Shown: positions 23,254 through 33,822, counted from the first letter of the stretch. The stretch: DNA of 64,000 nt from Dasypus novemcinctus (GCF_030445035.2 NC_080675.1:67658544-67722543); one strand, 5' to 3'. Numbers and translations: made by a program. The notes: generated from the letters alone by a model not told the origin.

Positions 23254-25170
23254 ATGGGACAAGCAATGAGTGAGCATAAAGTGTTTGTAGAAGGTCTACG
23301 TGAGGCTTTAAAGGCACGAGGAGTAAAGGTTAAAGTTAAACAGCTCCTAGAATTCTTTGATTTCCTAAAAGAAGTTTGTCCCTGGTTTCCACAGGAAGGG
23401 AGCATAGATGAACAGTGGTGGAAGAGAGTGGGAGACGCCCTACAGGATTTCTATAAAACTTTTGGTCCTGAAAGAATCCCTATAACTGCCTTCAACTGTT
23501 GAAACCTTATCAATGATATAGTTTGTGTCCACCATAGAGATGCAGTCGTGGCAAATGTAATTACAAAGGGTGAAGAGATTCTGTCACAGGGCCGGATTCC
23601 CCCTGGATCCAGTCCTTCTACCACCCTTAGCCTGCCTCCTATCCATTCAGATTCAGTTTCTATTAAGATAGAAAGTGAGGAGGAAATACCCCTATTTCAA
23701 AATAATGAGGCCAAGCCCAAAATAGATAGGAGAAATAAAAATAGGCGCAGAAAGAAAACTGGCGCAAGCTCAAGCTCCGAAACCTCTGATTCTGACCCCG
23801 AGTCAGAGTCAGTGAAACTCACTGCCATTGACTACCCGCCACCATATGCTCCCTCCCCCTCCGCGCCACCGCCCAATCGCCCTACCGGTGCTGGCAATTT
23901 TGAAAGTCAGGATAACCAAAGAGTCATAGCAAAGATAGAGAAAACAAAAGAGCAAATTCACTTATAGAGGGAACGTTTACAACTCCTAAAGGAGCTAGAG
24001 CAGCTAAAAGCATTAAAACATCATAAATGCAGGAAGGCAGTTAACCACAATCCTTTTATTGACTTTTTGCCCAGCTGTAGTTCCCCATCAGGGCCACCCA
24101 TGCTTAAACCGTCACCTAAATACCCTCCTAACGCTTCTCCGTCCCACCCCCCTGTAATTACCTCTGCGTACCCGGTTACCGAAAAAAGAAATGATGATGA
24201 TGAGCAAGTTCGGGTATACTCCACTTTCCCGTTTAAAAATTTAAAAGAGCTTAAATCCATCACCTCTACTTATGGGCCCACTGCTCCGTATACTATTACC
24301 ATCTTGAAGCACATTGCCAATGGCTGGCTTACACCTCATAATTGGCGTACCCTTGCTCACTCTGCTCTCAGTGTGGGAGATTACCTATTATGGAAATCTG
24401 AGTACGCCAAGTTCTGTGCCAATACAGCCAGGCGTAATGCTCAGGCCGGCAACAGGTGGAATATAGATATGCTTACAGGGTCAAATGATTATAGATATAA
24501 TGTAAACCAATGTAGGTATAACCCTGGCCTCTTTGCCCAAATTCAAACCGCTGCCCTTAAGGCTTGGAAAAGGTTGCCTACCAAAAAGAATGACGCCTCT
24601 TCCCTCACTAATGTTAAGCAAAAGCCAGAGGAGCCCTTTTCAGATTTTGTAGGCAGATTGTGCACGGCTGCAGAAAGGCTGTTTGGCGATACCAATACAG
24701 AAACAGACTATGTAAAGCAAATTGCCTTTGAAAATGCAAATACGACTTGTCAGGCCACAATTAGACCTTATAGAAAAAAGGAGGGCTTGTCTGGTTACAT
24801 CAGGCTTTGTTCTGAAATTGGCCCCACCTACCAACAAGGCCTTGCTATGGCTGCCGCCTTAAAAGAGGTTTTACAGCTGCAACAAAAAAGAGTTTGTTTT
24901 AAGTATGGTGATCCCAGCCATTTCGCCCGAGAATGTCCCACCCCTGGTGCTAACCAAAAGGCCAGTGGTACCCCCAGAATTTGCCCACGCTGCCACTGTG
25001 GCTGGCACTAGGCTAGTGACGGTCCGTCCCAAACCGACATACAAGGTCAGCCTCTCCCTTCCCAGCAGGGAAATGGGAGGCGGGGCCAGCCCCAGGCCCT
25101 GAAATCCAAACAAACTTATGGGGCAATCAACTTCATTCCCCGAACGCCAATCCCTTTCACAACTCTGTAG
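23254..25170 (+). pseudogene. gag: Betaretroviral gag, defective
   Basis: The frame starts [15 protein letters not shown], where Gly2 is the myristoylation site of a type D matrix. It continues through the matrix core [19 protein letters not shown]. Late-domain motifs PPPY (23836-23847) and PSAP (23857-23868) follow. Capsid includes a major homology region around 24610-24670 (PEEPFSDFVGRL). Nucleocapsid has one knuckle whose second Cys is Tyr (24904-24906) and a second knuckle CPRCHCGWH. In-frame stops are TGA 23500-23502, TAG 23965-23967 and TAG 25009-25011; the frame then closes at 25168-25170, about 639 codons in all. Gag would form the particle; this copy cannot. Confidence 0.93.
25068..25074 (+). 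promoter_or_regulatory. gag-pro -1 slippage heptamer
   Basis: GGGAAAT reads as G GGA AAT in the gag frame, fitting X XXY YYZ. A -1 slip enters the third frame, which reads on as WEAGPAPGPEIQ and then DWTSVPPPTQY, the expected N-terminal part of the pro product. It ends at a stop near 25226-25228 because of a later indel. Confidence 0.75.
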
Positions 25171-25988
25171 AGCCACACCCAGGAGCCCAAGATTGGACCT
25201 CTGTGCCTCCTCCCACACAGTATTAACACCTCAAATGGGAGTCCAGGCCCTGCCCACCGGCATGTTTGGCCCCATGCCAAAAAACACCTTCGGCCTAATA
25301 ATTGGACGAGGCAGTTCCCTGATCAGTGGCCTCCATATTTCTCCTGGGGTCATTGATAATGATTTCACCGGTGAGATAAAGGTAATGGCTTCAGCCCCAC
25401 ACAATATTATCTCTCTTCCTGCAGGGCAACCTATCGCCCAGTTATTAATACTCCCTCTAGTACAAACTGACAATACAGTAAAAGGTGGTAACCATAGCGA
25501 TAGGGGATTTGGTTCTTCTGATGTATTCTGGGCTCAAGCCATTTCACCTGGCAAACCAATGTTGTCTCTACTCTTAGACGGAAAAAATTTTGCTGGACTC
25601 AAACACAGGGGCAGATGTAACTATTATAAAAAAGAAAGACTGGCCCCAATCCTGGCCCCTTGTCCCAATGCTTACACATTTGACTAGTATAGGGCAAACT
25701 ACTAACCCCAAAATAAGTTCAAAACTGCTTACCTGGAGAGACAGTGAGGGCAACCAAGGTTCAGTGCAGCCTTACATCATAGCTAACCTCCCTATCAACC
25801 TCTGGGGATGGGACATACTTTCCCAGATGCAACTTATTATGTGCAGTCCAAATAGCGTGATTACAGCTCAAATGCTCTCACAGGGTTTCAAGCCAGGAAA
25901 GCGTTTAGGAAGATTTGAATCGGGCATCCCCCAGCCGTTATCGATAAAGGGACAATGTGATAAGAAAGGTTTAGGAAATTTAGCCTAG
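25074..25988 (+). pseudogene. pro: dUTPase-protease (pro), defective
   Basis: After the slippage site pro reads in frame 3 to about 25225. It then shifts to frame 2, with a dUTPase core: FGLIIGRGSSLISGLHISPG and VIDNDFTGEIKVM, then SLPAGQPIAQLLILP (25285-25460). Next it shifts back near 25595 to the aspartic protease. There the active site reads NTGAD (25602-25616) where the family has Asp-Thr-Gly, so the catalytic Asp is Asn. The protease continues with NLWGWDILSQM. A C-terminal G-patch follows (GFKPGKRLGRFESG, about 25882-25923), as in type D viruses. TAG at 25986-25988 ends it. Confidence 0.9.
25976..25982 (+). promoter_or_regulatory. pro-pol -1 slippage heptamer
   Basis: AAATTTA reads A AAT TTA in the protease frame, a canonical slippery heptamer, four bases before the pro stop at 25986-25988. 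The -1 frame continues [18 protein letters not shown], the start of the pol product. Phase, spacing and content all fit programmed frameshifting. Confidence 0.8.
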
Positions 25989-27300
25989 AGGTCATTGATT
26001 CTCCTGTACCCCATGCAGACCCCATCCTTTGGTATTCAGAGGAACCTGTGTGGGTCAATCAATGGCCTTTGTCAGCAGACAAACTGCAGGCTGCCCAACA
26101 GTTAGTACAGGAACAGTTGGCAGCCAGACATGTTACAGAAAGCAATCACCCTGGAATACACCTATTTTTGTCATTAAGAAAAAATCCGGAAAATGGCGAT
26201 GGCGCCAAGATCTGAGAGCCATTAATAAAACCATGGTCCCCATGGAGGCCCTGCAACCTGGACTTCCTTCCCCTGTAGCCATTCCCCTTGGGTATTATAA
26301 AATCATTATAGACCTACAGGACTGTTTCTTTTCCATCCCATTACATCCAACAGACCAAAAGCGTTTTGCGTTTAGTCTCCCCTCCATAAACTTTAAAGAA
26401 CCTATGAAGAGATATCAATGGAAAGTCTTACCCCAAGGTATGACAAATAGTCCTACCTTATGTCAAAAATTTGTGGCTACTGCCATAAGGGAGCTAAGAG
26501 CTACATGAAGGGATCTTTATATTATTCACTACATGAATGACATCTTGATGGCTGGTAAAAATGGACAAGATGTCCTAAAATGTTACCATGATATAGAGAG
26601 GGCCTTAAAGGCACACAGGCTTCAAATTGCCCTGGATAAAGTACAATTACAAGACCCTTACACTTACCTAGGCTTTCATATGACAGGAAGTAAAATAACC
26701 ACTCAAAAGGCCAATATCAGGCTAGATAAATTAAAAACCCTAAATGACTTCCAAAAACTCTTAAATGATATAAATTGGCTCCGCCCTTATTTAAAACTAA
26801 CTACAGGAGATTTAAAACCCTTATTTGACATACTACAAGGGAACTCTAACCCCAACTCTCCTAAGAGTATTACTCAGGAAGGACGCCAAGCCCTTAAGAT
26901 GGCTAAACAAGCTATACAGTCACAATTTGTCACTACCGTAGATTATAGCCAACCCTTGGTTTTTGTCATATGTAAAACTTCTCTTACTCCCACGGCGGTA
27001 TTCTGGCAAACAGCCCCTATAATGTGGGTGCATTTACCTGCGTCACCCACTAAAGTAATTTATCCTTACTACCAAGCTGTCACAGATATTGTCTGCCTGG
27101 GCAGAGAACAAGGCAAACATTATTTTGGTAAAGAACCCGATGCTATTATTCAGCCATATACTAAAGAACAAATTAGTTGGCTGTTGCAAACAACTGACAG
27201 CTAGCCTATTGCTTGTGCATCTTATGCCGGGCAAATAAACAATCATTACCCCAATAATAAGCTATTACAATTTTTAAGTACCCATAACTTCATTTTTCCC
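25983..27300 (+). pseudogene. pol: Class II reverse transcriptase, defective
   Basis: Pol enters in frame 2 and a single-base shift near 26150 moves it to frame 1. RT fingers and palm follow: [17 protein letters not shown] and [24 protein letters not shown], then [15 protein letters not shown]. The polymerase motif is YMND at 26530-26541 where betaretroviruses have YMDD, so one metal-binding Asp is lost. In-frame stops are TGA 26506-26508 and TAG 27202-27204. Thumb and connection continue to about 27300 (TDIVCLGREQGKHYFGK). The enzyme would copy viral RNA to DNA in the cytoplasm. Confidence 0.93.
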
Positions 27301-27730
27301 TTAACCACCTCTCTCCAACCCATTACTGGAGCCCTGTCAGTATTCACCAACGGGTCCTCCTCGGGAATGGCTGCTTACATCTTTAATGGCAAAACTGTCC
27401 AGTTTCAAATGCATTCGAAATCTGCACAGCTTACAGAACTACAAGCTGTTATAGCTGTGTTCTCTGTGTTCCAAAGTTCCTCTTTTAACCTTTTCACAGA
27501 TAGCTCGTATATAGCTCAGTCAATCCCTTTGCTCAAAACGGCAGCTCAAATAAAAAATGCCTCAGAGGCGGCTATTTTATTCAATCAGTTGCAATCTCTT
27601 ATTCATAAAAGAAATCACCCCTTTTATATTGGCCACCTTAGAGCTCATTCCAATCTTCCGGGTCCCCTTACCCAAGAAAACCATTTGGCTAATCAAGCCA
27701 CTCGGCTATTATGCTATGTTAACCAAGGCA
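27301..27730 (+). pseudogene. pol: Class II RNase H, defective
   Basis: In frame 1. FTNGSSSG places Asn (27349-27351) at the first catalytic Asp. Glu is kept in LTELQA, Asp in FTDSSYIA. The final metal ligand, expected Asp after ENHLA, is Asn (27691-27693). HLRAHSNLPGPL is the usual loop. Two of four metal ligands are therefore changed, each by one G-to-A step. Confidence 0.88.
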
Positions 27731-28580
27731 TGCATAACAACTCAAATAACCTTAACAAGGCTGTCAAAGCCCACCAGTTACATCATATTAATGCACATAC
27801 TTTAAGACTTATGTTCAGAATTACCAGAGAACAAGCTCAACAAATTGTTAAAGAATGTCCTTCCTGTGTAACCCTTTTACCTACACCTCATCTAGGAGTA
27901 AATCCCCGTGGCCTAATGCCCTCTGGCAAATGGATGTAACCCATATTCCCGAGTTTGGTAACTTAAAATATGTGCATGTCACAGTCGACACCTTTAGCGG
28001 CCTTATCTATGCCACCCCACAAACAGGAGAAGCAGGAAAACACGCCGTAGCTCATGTGTTAGCTGCCACGTCAGTGTTAGAGACCCCACAACACATAAAA
28101 ACCGACAATGGCCCCGAATATACTGACCATGTTTTCTCCACCTTTTGCCAACAGTTAAGTATTAAACACACCACAGGAATTCCATACAACCCCCAAGGAC
28201 AAGGTATAGTCAAAAGAGCACATCTGTCTTTAAAAAATACCATTCAAAAGATAAAAAAGGGGGAATGGTATCCCACAAGAGGAGCACCAAAAAATCTAAT
28301 ATCTCATTCTCTCTTCATATTAAATTTTCTAAATTTAGACCAGCAAAGGCATTCAGCAGCCAAACGCTTCTAGCATTCTAACACTGACACAAAGCATGCC
28401 ACAGTCCTGTGGAAAGACCCAATGGATAACACCTGGCATGAACCTAACCCAGTTCTGATATGGGGCCGAGGATCCTTCTGTGTATATTCAAAGAAACTAG
28501 ACACAGCCAGATGGTTGCCTGAACGTCTGGTCAAACAAATAGATAACAATAATCCATCCAGGGCAGAAAACTCTCCCTGA
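27731..28580 (+). pseudogene. pol: Class II integrase, defective
   Basis: The zinc-binding module keeps HHINAH and CPSC (27781-27870). A frameshift between about 27895 and 27925 moves the reading to frame 3. The core gives WQMDVTH (first Asp), IKTDNGPEY (second Asp) and GIVKRAH, where the catalytic Glu is Lys (28212-28214). TAG at 28371-28373 interrupts; the C-terminal SH3-like part WHEPNPVLIWGRG and ARWLPERLVKQ follows. The frame closes at TGA 28578-28580. In a live virus it joins viral DNA ends to host DNA, giving the 6-bp duplication seen here. Confidence 0.92.
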
Positions 28581-28589
28581 GATTAGCAC

Positions 28590-28605
28590 TCTTTTTCACC
28601 CACAG
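28590..28605 (+). promoter_or_regulatory. Candidate env splice acceptor
   Basis: A pyrimidine tract followed by cacccacag ends at AG 28604-28605, ten bases after the pol stop region and 19 bases before an ATG (28624) in the env frame. Position and sequence suit a spliced env mRNA from the donor at 23235. Confidence 0.5.
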
Positions 28606-28623
28606 GTACATTTACCAGCCTTT

Positions 28624-30766
28624 ATGCAGCCATGCAGCATCCCTGGAATCCTCCTTTGCTGTGGAGCCATCATCACAGGAATCCCCCTGCTCTACGCCAG
28701 AACACCTGATGATTAGACCACGCTAGAGAGACTCCTGCTTATTATCCTTTTCATAATGTATACATTCTTTCTTGTTACAGTGTCCTGTTTTTGGTAACTT
28801 GGCGTTGTCATTATACATCCTATTGTGGTAGGGACCATTTTCCTACTATCCACCTTCACCTGCACTCAAGCCTCCATTTCCACCACAAGCAAAAAATACC
28901 AGAAAGAATTATATCTCCAAACCTTTACAGTGCACGCCTTCTTTAAAAACAAAGGTGGACACAACCAAAGTACCACCTTAGCCACTGGCTATTGTAGCCC
29001 TTCAGAATGTCAAACTGCAGTCACTATGTCTTTTAAAGAAACAGCTTTAACCCTAGATACCTCGGTAGATACTGTTTATGATGCCTACATGTGTTTTCCT
29101 CATTTACAAACCAAAAACTATTGCAACCAGTATGATTATGGAAAGACTTACGGAGGGTGCCCATACTGGTCTTGCTTCCTGAATGATGAACACACATGTT
29201 ATGTTTCATTGCATCCACCCTCCAATCCAAAGTGTGTTTTTTATCATTCTCGTACTAATGGCACCATGTAGATCCGCATATCGGACCCATGGGATGATAG
29301 GTAGCAAAAAGGAGTCCACAGAGCAGTCTATCCTGATGATAGATACTCCCAGCCTTTTGTGAAAGTGTCCATTTTTAGAACATATGCTCTTTATAATGTC
29401 ACCTGGAACCTATCGGAAGTGGCTAAGGAAATACATAATCAGGAACAAAAATTAACACAAATGTTTGATTCCCAGTCCACAGCTCACCCCCTCTTAACCT
29501 GGGTTGATATCATTCAAAATACACTTTACATCCTTAATAACACATCTCGGCTGAATCTCACAAGTTGTTTCCTCTGCGTAGCCTTAAGCCGCCCACTATT
29601 AGCTGCTACCCCCTTGTGGCTTAATGACACTCCTTCATATAATCTATCACTAGCAACCCCAAACATTGGCAAAACAATCCCTTTGGCACCCTCCAAAACA
29701 AACGTTACCTGTATCCACGTACTTAATGCTACCAATTATACTTCTCCCATAGCCTGTACCCTCAACATAACCATTAATCAGAGTTGTTCCCAAGAACCCT
29801 ACCTGTACTGGTGCAATCATACCACCTACCGGTGCATCAATGCATCTGTACCTTCCCCCTGCATTCCCGTCCTCTTAATACCTCAGCTTTCCTACTACTC
29901 CCTTGGTGAATTTGAACAATTCTTTGGCCATTGCTGGCAAAGAGCTGTCCTACTACCCATTCTAATAGGAACAGCCCTTGCAGGCACCGCCACCGCTATA
30001 GGACTCAGTGCGGGTGCTCTCGCTCATTCCGTCCTTCAAGGACAACATTTTGAAAACCTATGGCAGGTTAATCTGCAATCCACAGCAGAATCGTTAGAGT
30101 CCCTACAGAGACAACTAACTTCACTGGCCCTAGTTGTACTCCAGAACCGGCGTCCCATAGACCTTTAAACGGCTGATAAGGGAGGAACCTGCCTGTTCCT
30201 ACAAGAGGAATGTTGCTATTATGTAAATGAGCCTAGCATCATAGAGCAAAATGTCAAAAGACTTAAAGACCTACAAAACGAACTTTTGACCCTACTCCCT
30301 CTCACCCCTTTTCAGCTTGGTTCACCTCTCCCGTCATAACCTGGCTTGCACCTTTAATCAGCCCCTTTATCATAATCATTATAATCTGTGCTTTTGCACC
30401 CTGTCTTCTTAAGTTCTTACAGAAATGTATGGAAGCCATATCAGCTTATGCAGTATACATCACCCAGCTGCGGCAATATCGGCCACTCAAACAACAGGAA
30501 GACATCACCTAGAAACAGCATGCTTATACTTCTCCCCAGCCCTGTTGTTCCCCCTCTTGGGACCCCTGCTTGGCTTACTAATACCTCTATCACTAGGACC
30601 TATTCTCTTTAATAAGATTATGGCCTTTTTAAAGCAACAACTGAATGCCATAAAAATGCAGCCCATCCAGGTCCATTATTATAGACTGGACATGGCCAAC
30701 TACGACAAGGAGTCTAACCACTACTTGCAAATGGATCCAGCCGGTAGGCCTAATCCCAGACCATGA
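28624..30766 (+). pseudogene. env: Retroviral envelope, defective, double C-terminus
   Basis: Frame 1 opens at ATG 28624 with a hydrophobic leader, interrupted at TAG 28714-28716 and TAA 28795-28797. The surface part follows (Cys-rich, N-glycosylation sites, CXXC motif CFLC near 29569), with TAG at 29269-29271 and 29302-29304. The transmembrane part has a fusion-peptide-like AVLLPILIGTALAGTA (29944-29990), LALVVLQNRR, TAA at 30166-30168 and a CX6CC motif (about 30190-30216). Near 30309 the reading moves to frame 3 with one anchor (30330-30420) and tail ending at TAG 30510-30512. A second anchor and tail in frame 2 lie at 30540-30763. Layout is of the type D/gammaretroviral envelope class. It is non-functional. 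Confidence 0.9.
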
Positions 30767-31000
30767 ATATCTCGTCACTATCTTCTGAGGCACTGGACTG
30801 GTTAGTCAATAACGGGCAACTAGTCAAGGCATTCTCACAATAGCAACCGCCTAAAACAGAAACGTGGCCTTTCGCTGCCACAATTCTCAATGACGGGTAA
30901 GGTTTAATGCAGTCATCTGTTTGCCAGCCCTAACCTAAGACAGGCACAGTCCCCCCAAAATGGGCCGCCTTGTCAGTCTTCCTTTTCTGCTGAAAATATT

Positions 31001-31016
31001 AAAGAAAAGGGGGACC
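31001..31016 (+). promoter_or_regulatory. Polypurine tract
   Basis: aaagaaaagggggacc directly precedes the 3' LTR. The purine run is the plus-strand primer of retroviruses. Confidence 0.85.
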
Positions 31017-31502
31017 TGTGGGAAGCTGCCTCTGGCACTAGTATTGTATCGGCCATCTTGTTACCAAACGCCATCTTAGATACTAACCCAGTTAGGTTTC
31101 TATTCCCCCATCCTCACTGAAGTAAGTTAAGTTTCTATTTCTCTTTACGCCACTCCCCCGGGCTCTGATTGGGCACTCCCTAAAGCGCACGAAAGTTTTT
31201 CCGCGGACGTTGCCAAACAACCATCTGCGCATGTGTGTGGCGCGAAAACCGAAAATCTAGTTACTTAATCATTTACCAACACATGCGCTGTGGTCAGTAC
31301 GTACTACCTTCTTCCTTCCTAGTTATAAATACCCCTGACCGACCCTCAATAAACGAGACTTGATCAGAATCCTGTCTTGTCTCCATTCTTCATGTCTCTT
31401 GTCCCCGTCTCTGTGTCGTCTGCTTTGTTTCTAGATTCCCCGAACTTGGTCAGACAAGAAACGTCCTGTTGTGTTGGCCTGGCCCGCAGGCAGGCAGAGT
31501 CA
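31017..31502 (+). repeat. 3' LTR of class II provirus
   Basis: 486 bp, TGTGGGAAGC to ...CAGAGTCA, collinear with the 5' LTR. I counted about 19 substitutions and a single 1-bp indel. The TATA box is TATAAA here. The NRF1-like motif has decayed (TGCGCATGTGTG), while both YY1-like motifs and AATAAA persist. TGGTGT follows at 31503. Confidence 0.95.
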
Positions 31503-32891
31503 TGGTGTCTGACTCGGTGCAGGCCACTGACGGGCTGATGAAGGAGCTCAGGGATATATACCAATCACAGAGTTTCAAAGGTGGCAACTATGCAGTCGAA
31601 CTCGTGAATGACAGTCTGTATGATTTAAATGTCAAACTCTTCAAAGTTGACAGGACAGTGCTTTGCACAATGATCTCCAGATCCTCAAAGAAAAAGAAGG
31701 AGCTGACTTCATCTTACTTAACTTTTCCTTTAAAGATAACTTTCCCTTTGACCCACCATTTGTCTGGGTTGTGTCTCCAGTCCTCTCTGGAGGGTATGTT
31801 CTGGGCAGAGGCACCATCTGCATGGAACTTCTCACCAAACAGGGCTGGAGCAGTGCCTACTCAATAGAGTCCGTGATTATGCAGATCAGTGCCACATTGG
31901 TGAAGGGAAAAGCATGAGTGCAGTTTGGAGCCAACAAATCTCAATACAGTCTGACAAGAGCACAACAGTCCTACAAGTCCTTGGTGCAGATCCATGAAAA
32001 AAACGGCTGGTACACACCCCCAAAGGAAGATGGCTAACCCTGGAGTGTCCTCCCCATCCTCCTTCCCCAGGTACCACTGGACCAATTATCTTTGAATGCT
32101 GTATTTGGATCTCACGCTGCCTCTGTGGTTCCCTCCCTCATTTTTCCTGGACGTGATAGCTCTGCCTATTGCAGGACAATGATGGCTATTCTAAAATGTT
32201 AAGGAAAAAAACACAGAACTGTTTCAAGTAGTCAAGACTGACTTACTGTGAAATGGACTTGGCCCAGTGGTTAGGGCATCCATCTACCACATGGGAGGTC
32301 CCCAGTTCAAACCCTGGGCCTCCCTGACCTGTGTGGAGCTGGCCCATGCGCAGCGCTGGTGCGCGCAAGGAGTGCCACCCCATGCAGGGGTGTCCCCCCG
32401 TGTAGGGGAGCCCCACGCGCAAGGAGTGCGCCCTGTAAGGAGAGCTGCCCAGTGTGAAAGAAAGTGCAGCCTGCCCAGGAATGGCACTGCCCACATTTCC
32501 CCTGCCGCTGAGGACAACAGAAGCGGACAAAGAAACAAGATGCAGCAAATAGACACAGAGAACAGACAACGGGGGCGGGGGGAATTAAATAAATAAATAA
32601 ATCTTTAAAAAAAAAGAAAAAAAAAAGACTGACTTACAGACCAACCAACCACCTTGCTGGAACCCTTGCTTAGCAGGCATTCTTATAAAAGAAACTTTCG
32701 AGCCTCCTTATATTGCTGGCAACTCAGCTGTGCTCCAGAGTAGAGCCTCCTTACCTATGCTATGGATTTTTAATTTATTTTCTCTTATTTCATGTACACT
32801 ACTTTTTTTGGTTACAGTGTATGATGGATGTGTATGAAAAAAATGTATCTTTGGGAAAACAATTACAGTTTGTTAATTTGAAAAAAAAAAA
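31503..32891 (+). pseudogene. UBE2Q1: UBE2Q1 processed pseudogene, 3' part
   Basis: Continues in register from 22585 once one copy of the 6-bp duplication is discounted. The UBC domain follows: [20 protein letters not shown] and [19 protein letters not shown]. After a small deletion near 31655, [20 protein letters not shown] and [19 protein letters not shown] follow (holding the E2 active-site Cys region). TGA at 31915-31917 replaces an Arg codon. The original stop is TAA 32035-32037. 3' UTR then runs, interrupted by a DAS SINE (32247-32624), to a poly-A run at 32880-32891 and the 14-bp duplication 32892-32905. Not capable of making a protein. Confidence 0.93.
32247..32624 (+). mobile_element. 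DAS-type SINE in the retrocopy 3' UTR
   Basis: Full-length copy, tRNA-like head cttggcccagtggttaggg, CAAGGAGTGCGCCC core, (aaat)n tail. The 13-bp target duplication AAGACTGACTTAC is at 32234-32246 and 32625-32637. It therefore entered the UBE2Q1 retrocopy after retroposition. Confidence 0.96.
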
Positions 32892-32905
32892 AAGAAACTA
32901 CTGGA

Positions 32906-33499
32906 ATTAGCTATGATAGCAAAGGAACAAGATGCTATTGGAGCTTATATGAGGTATACCCACCCCAGACTGGGGATCAAATGGCTTCTCAGGGAGTAAT
33001 ATCTAAGAAAGGCCCTCACAAAGATTCTCTAGCTATTTGGTTCCCCCATTTTGCTCTCCTCCATCACCATTCCTCCATGGATTTACTTCCTTCCCTTTCT
33101 AGCCTAAGCTCCATAGTGCAATCCTTTAACTTCTCTCTTCTCAGTGCCCTCAATATATATTAGTCCCCTAATCTTTCTCCCACAGTTACCCTGCAAATCC
33201 TAGACCTTGCATAAACTCAAAAATCATCCTTCCCTGATCTAACACCTGGGCTTCTGAAAGCTTTTTGAGAAAACCACAAAATTATGCAGACTGGTGCCTC
33301 TGTATTTTGGGTCCCCCATCTCCACTGGACCCTCATACCCCCAGCAATCTGTATATGTGACCCTTGTCCTAGTCAAATCCTCTCTGGTTCCAACCATAAG
33401 TATTTCCAAAACTCCTCTTTTTATAACTTCACTATTTTACTACCATCGCACACATGCCAAATCTGAATGGCTCTTTTCAGTCTTCCATGACCCCTTTGG
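32906..33499. other. Intergenic DNA, nothing recognised
   Basis: Pyrimidine-rich unique-looking sequence between the retrocopy and an L1 3' end. It continues the pre-insertion target locus that also lies before 21776. Short open frames show no family traits. Confidence 0.5.
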
Positions 33500-33822
33500 A
33501 GCATTTAGACACTGAGGATTTCTACCATTTTCTTTATGTTGCAGTGACAGGTGCAAGCCATTGTGTATTTTGTCATAATTTACAAAATTGTATGGGACAA
33601 AGTGTAAACTATAATGTAAACTGTAGTCCATGGTTAGTAGCAATTCTTCAATATAGGTTCATCAATTGTAACAAATGTATCACACTAATAAAGGATGTTG
33701 TTAATGTGGGAAAATGTGGGAGGGGGAGAGAGTGGGATATATAGGAATCCTTTATATTTTTTATGTAACATTTATGTAATCTAAAGCTTCTTTAAAAATT
33801 AAAAAAAATTTTAATTAAAAAA
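33500..33822 (+). repeat. L1 3' UTR relic, 5'-truncated
   Basis: Shares ordered blocks with the relic at 37970-38290: gcagtgacaggtgcaagcc versus gcaatgacaggtacaggcc, gttgttaatgtg, and tatattttttatgtaacat, then a poly-A-rich end. It is an older lineage of the same L1 3' UTR family seen intact at 59217-61804. Confidence 0.75.

Larger units (their letters stand above)
22586..31502 (+). mobile_element. Class II (betaretrovirus-like) provirus, defective
   Basis: An 8.9-kb provirus with LTRs of 485 and 486 bp, primer site, leader with splice donor, gag, dUTPase-protease, pol, env and polypurine tract. Gag and the dUTPase-protease order and two -1 slippage sites are type D/betaretroviral; env has the CXXC and CX6CC layout shared by type D and gammaretroviral envelopes. 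A 6-bp duplication TGGTGT (22580-22585 and 31503-31508) shows it integrated as one unit into the UBE2Q1 retrocopy. Every gene is broken by stops or shifts and key catalytic residues are changed, so it cannot encode a functional virus. LTRs differ at about 19 substitutions and one indel by hand count (about 4%). Confidence 0.96.

Noticed and set aside
28624-30766. A domesticated (syncytin-like) env
   Set aside because: At least five in-frame stops plus frameshifts; no long intact frame remains.
21790-32037. UBE2Q1 as a working gene
   Set aside because: Intronless, start codon lost, several stops and frameshifts, split by a provirus, poly-A tail and target duplication: a processed pseudogene.
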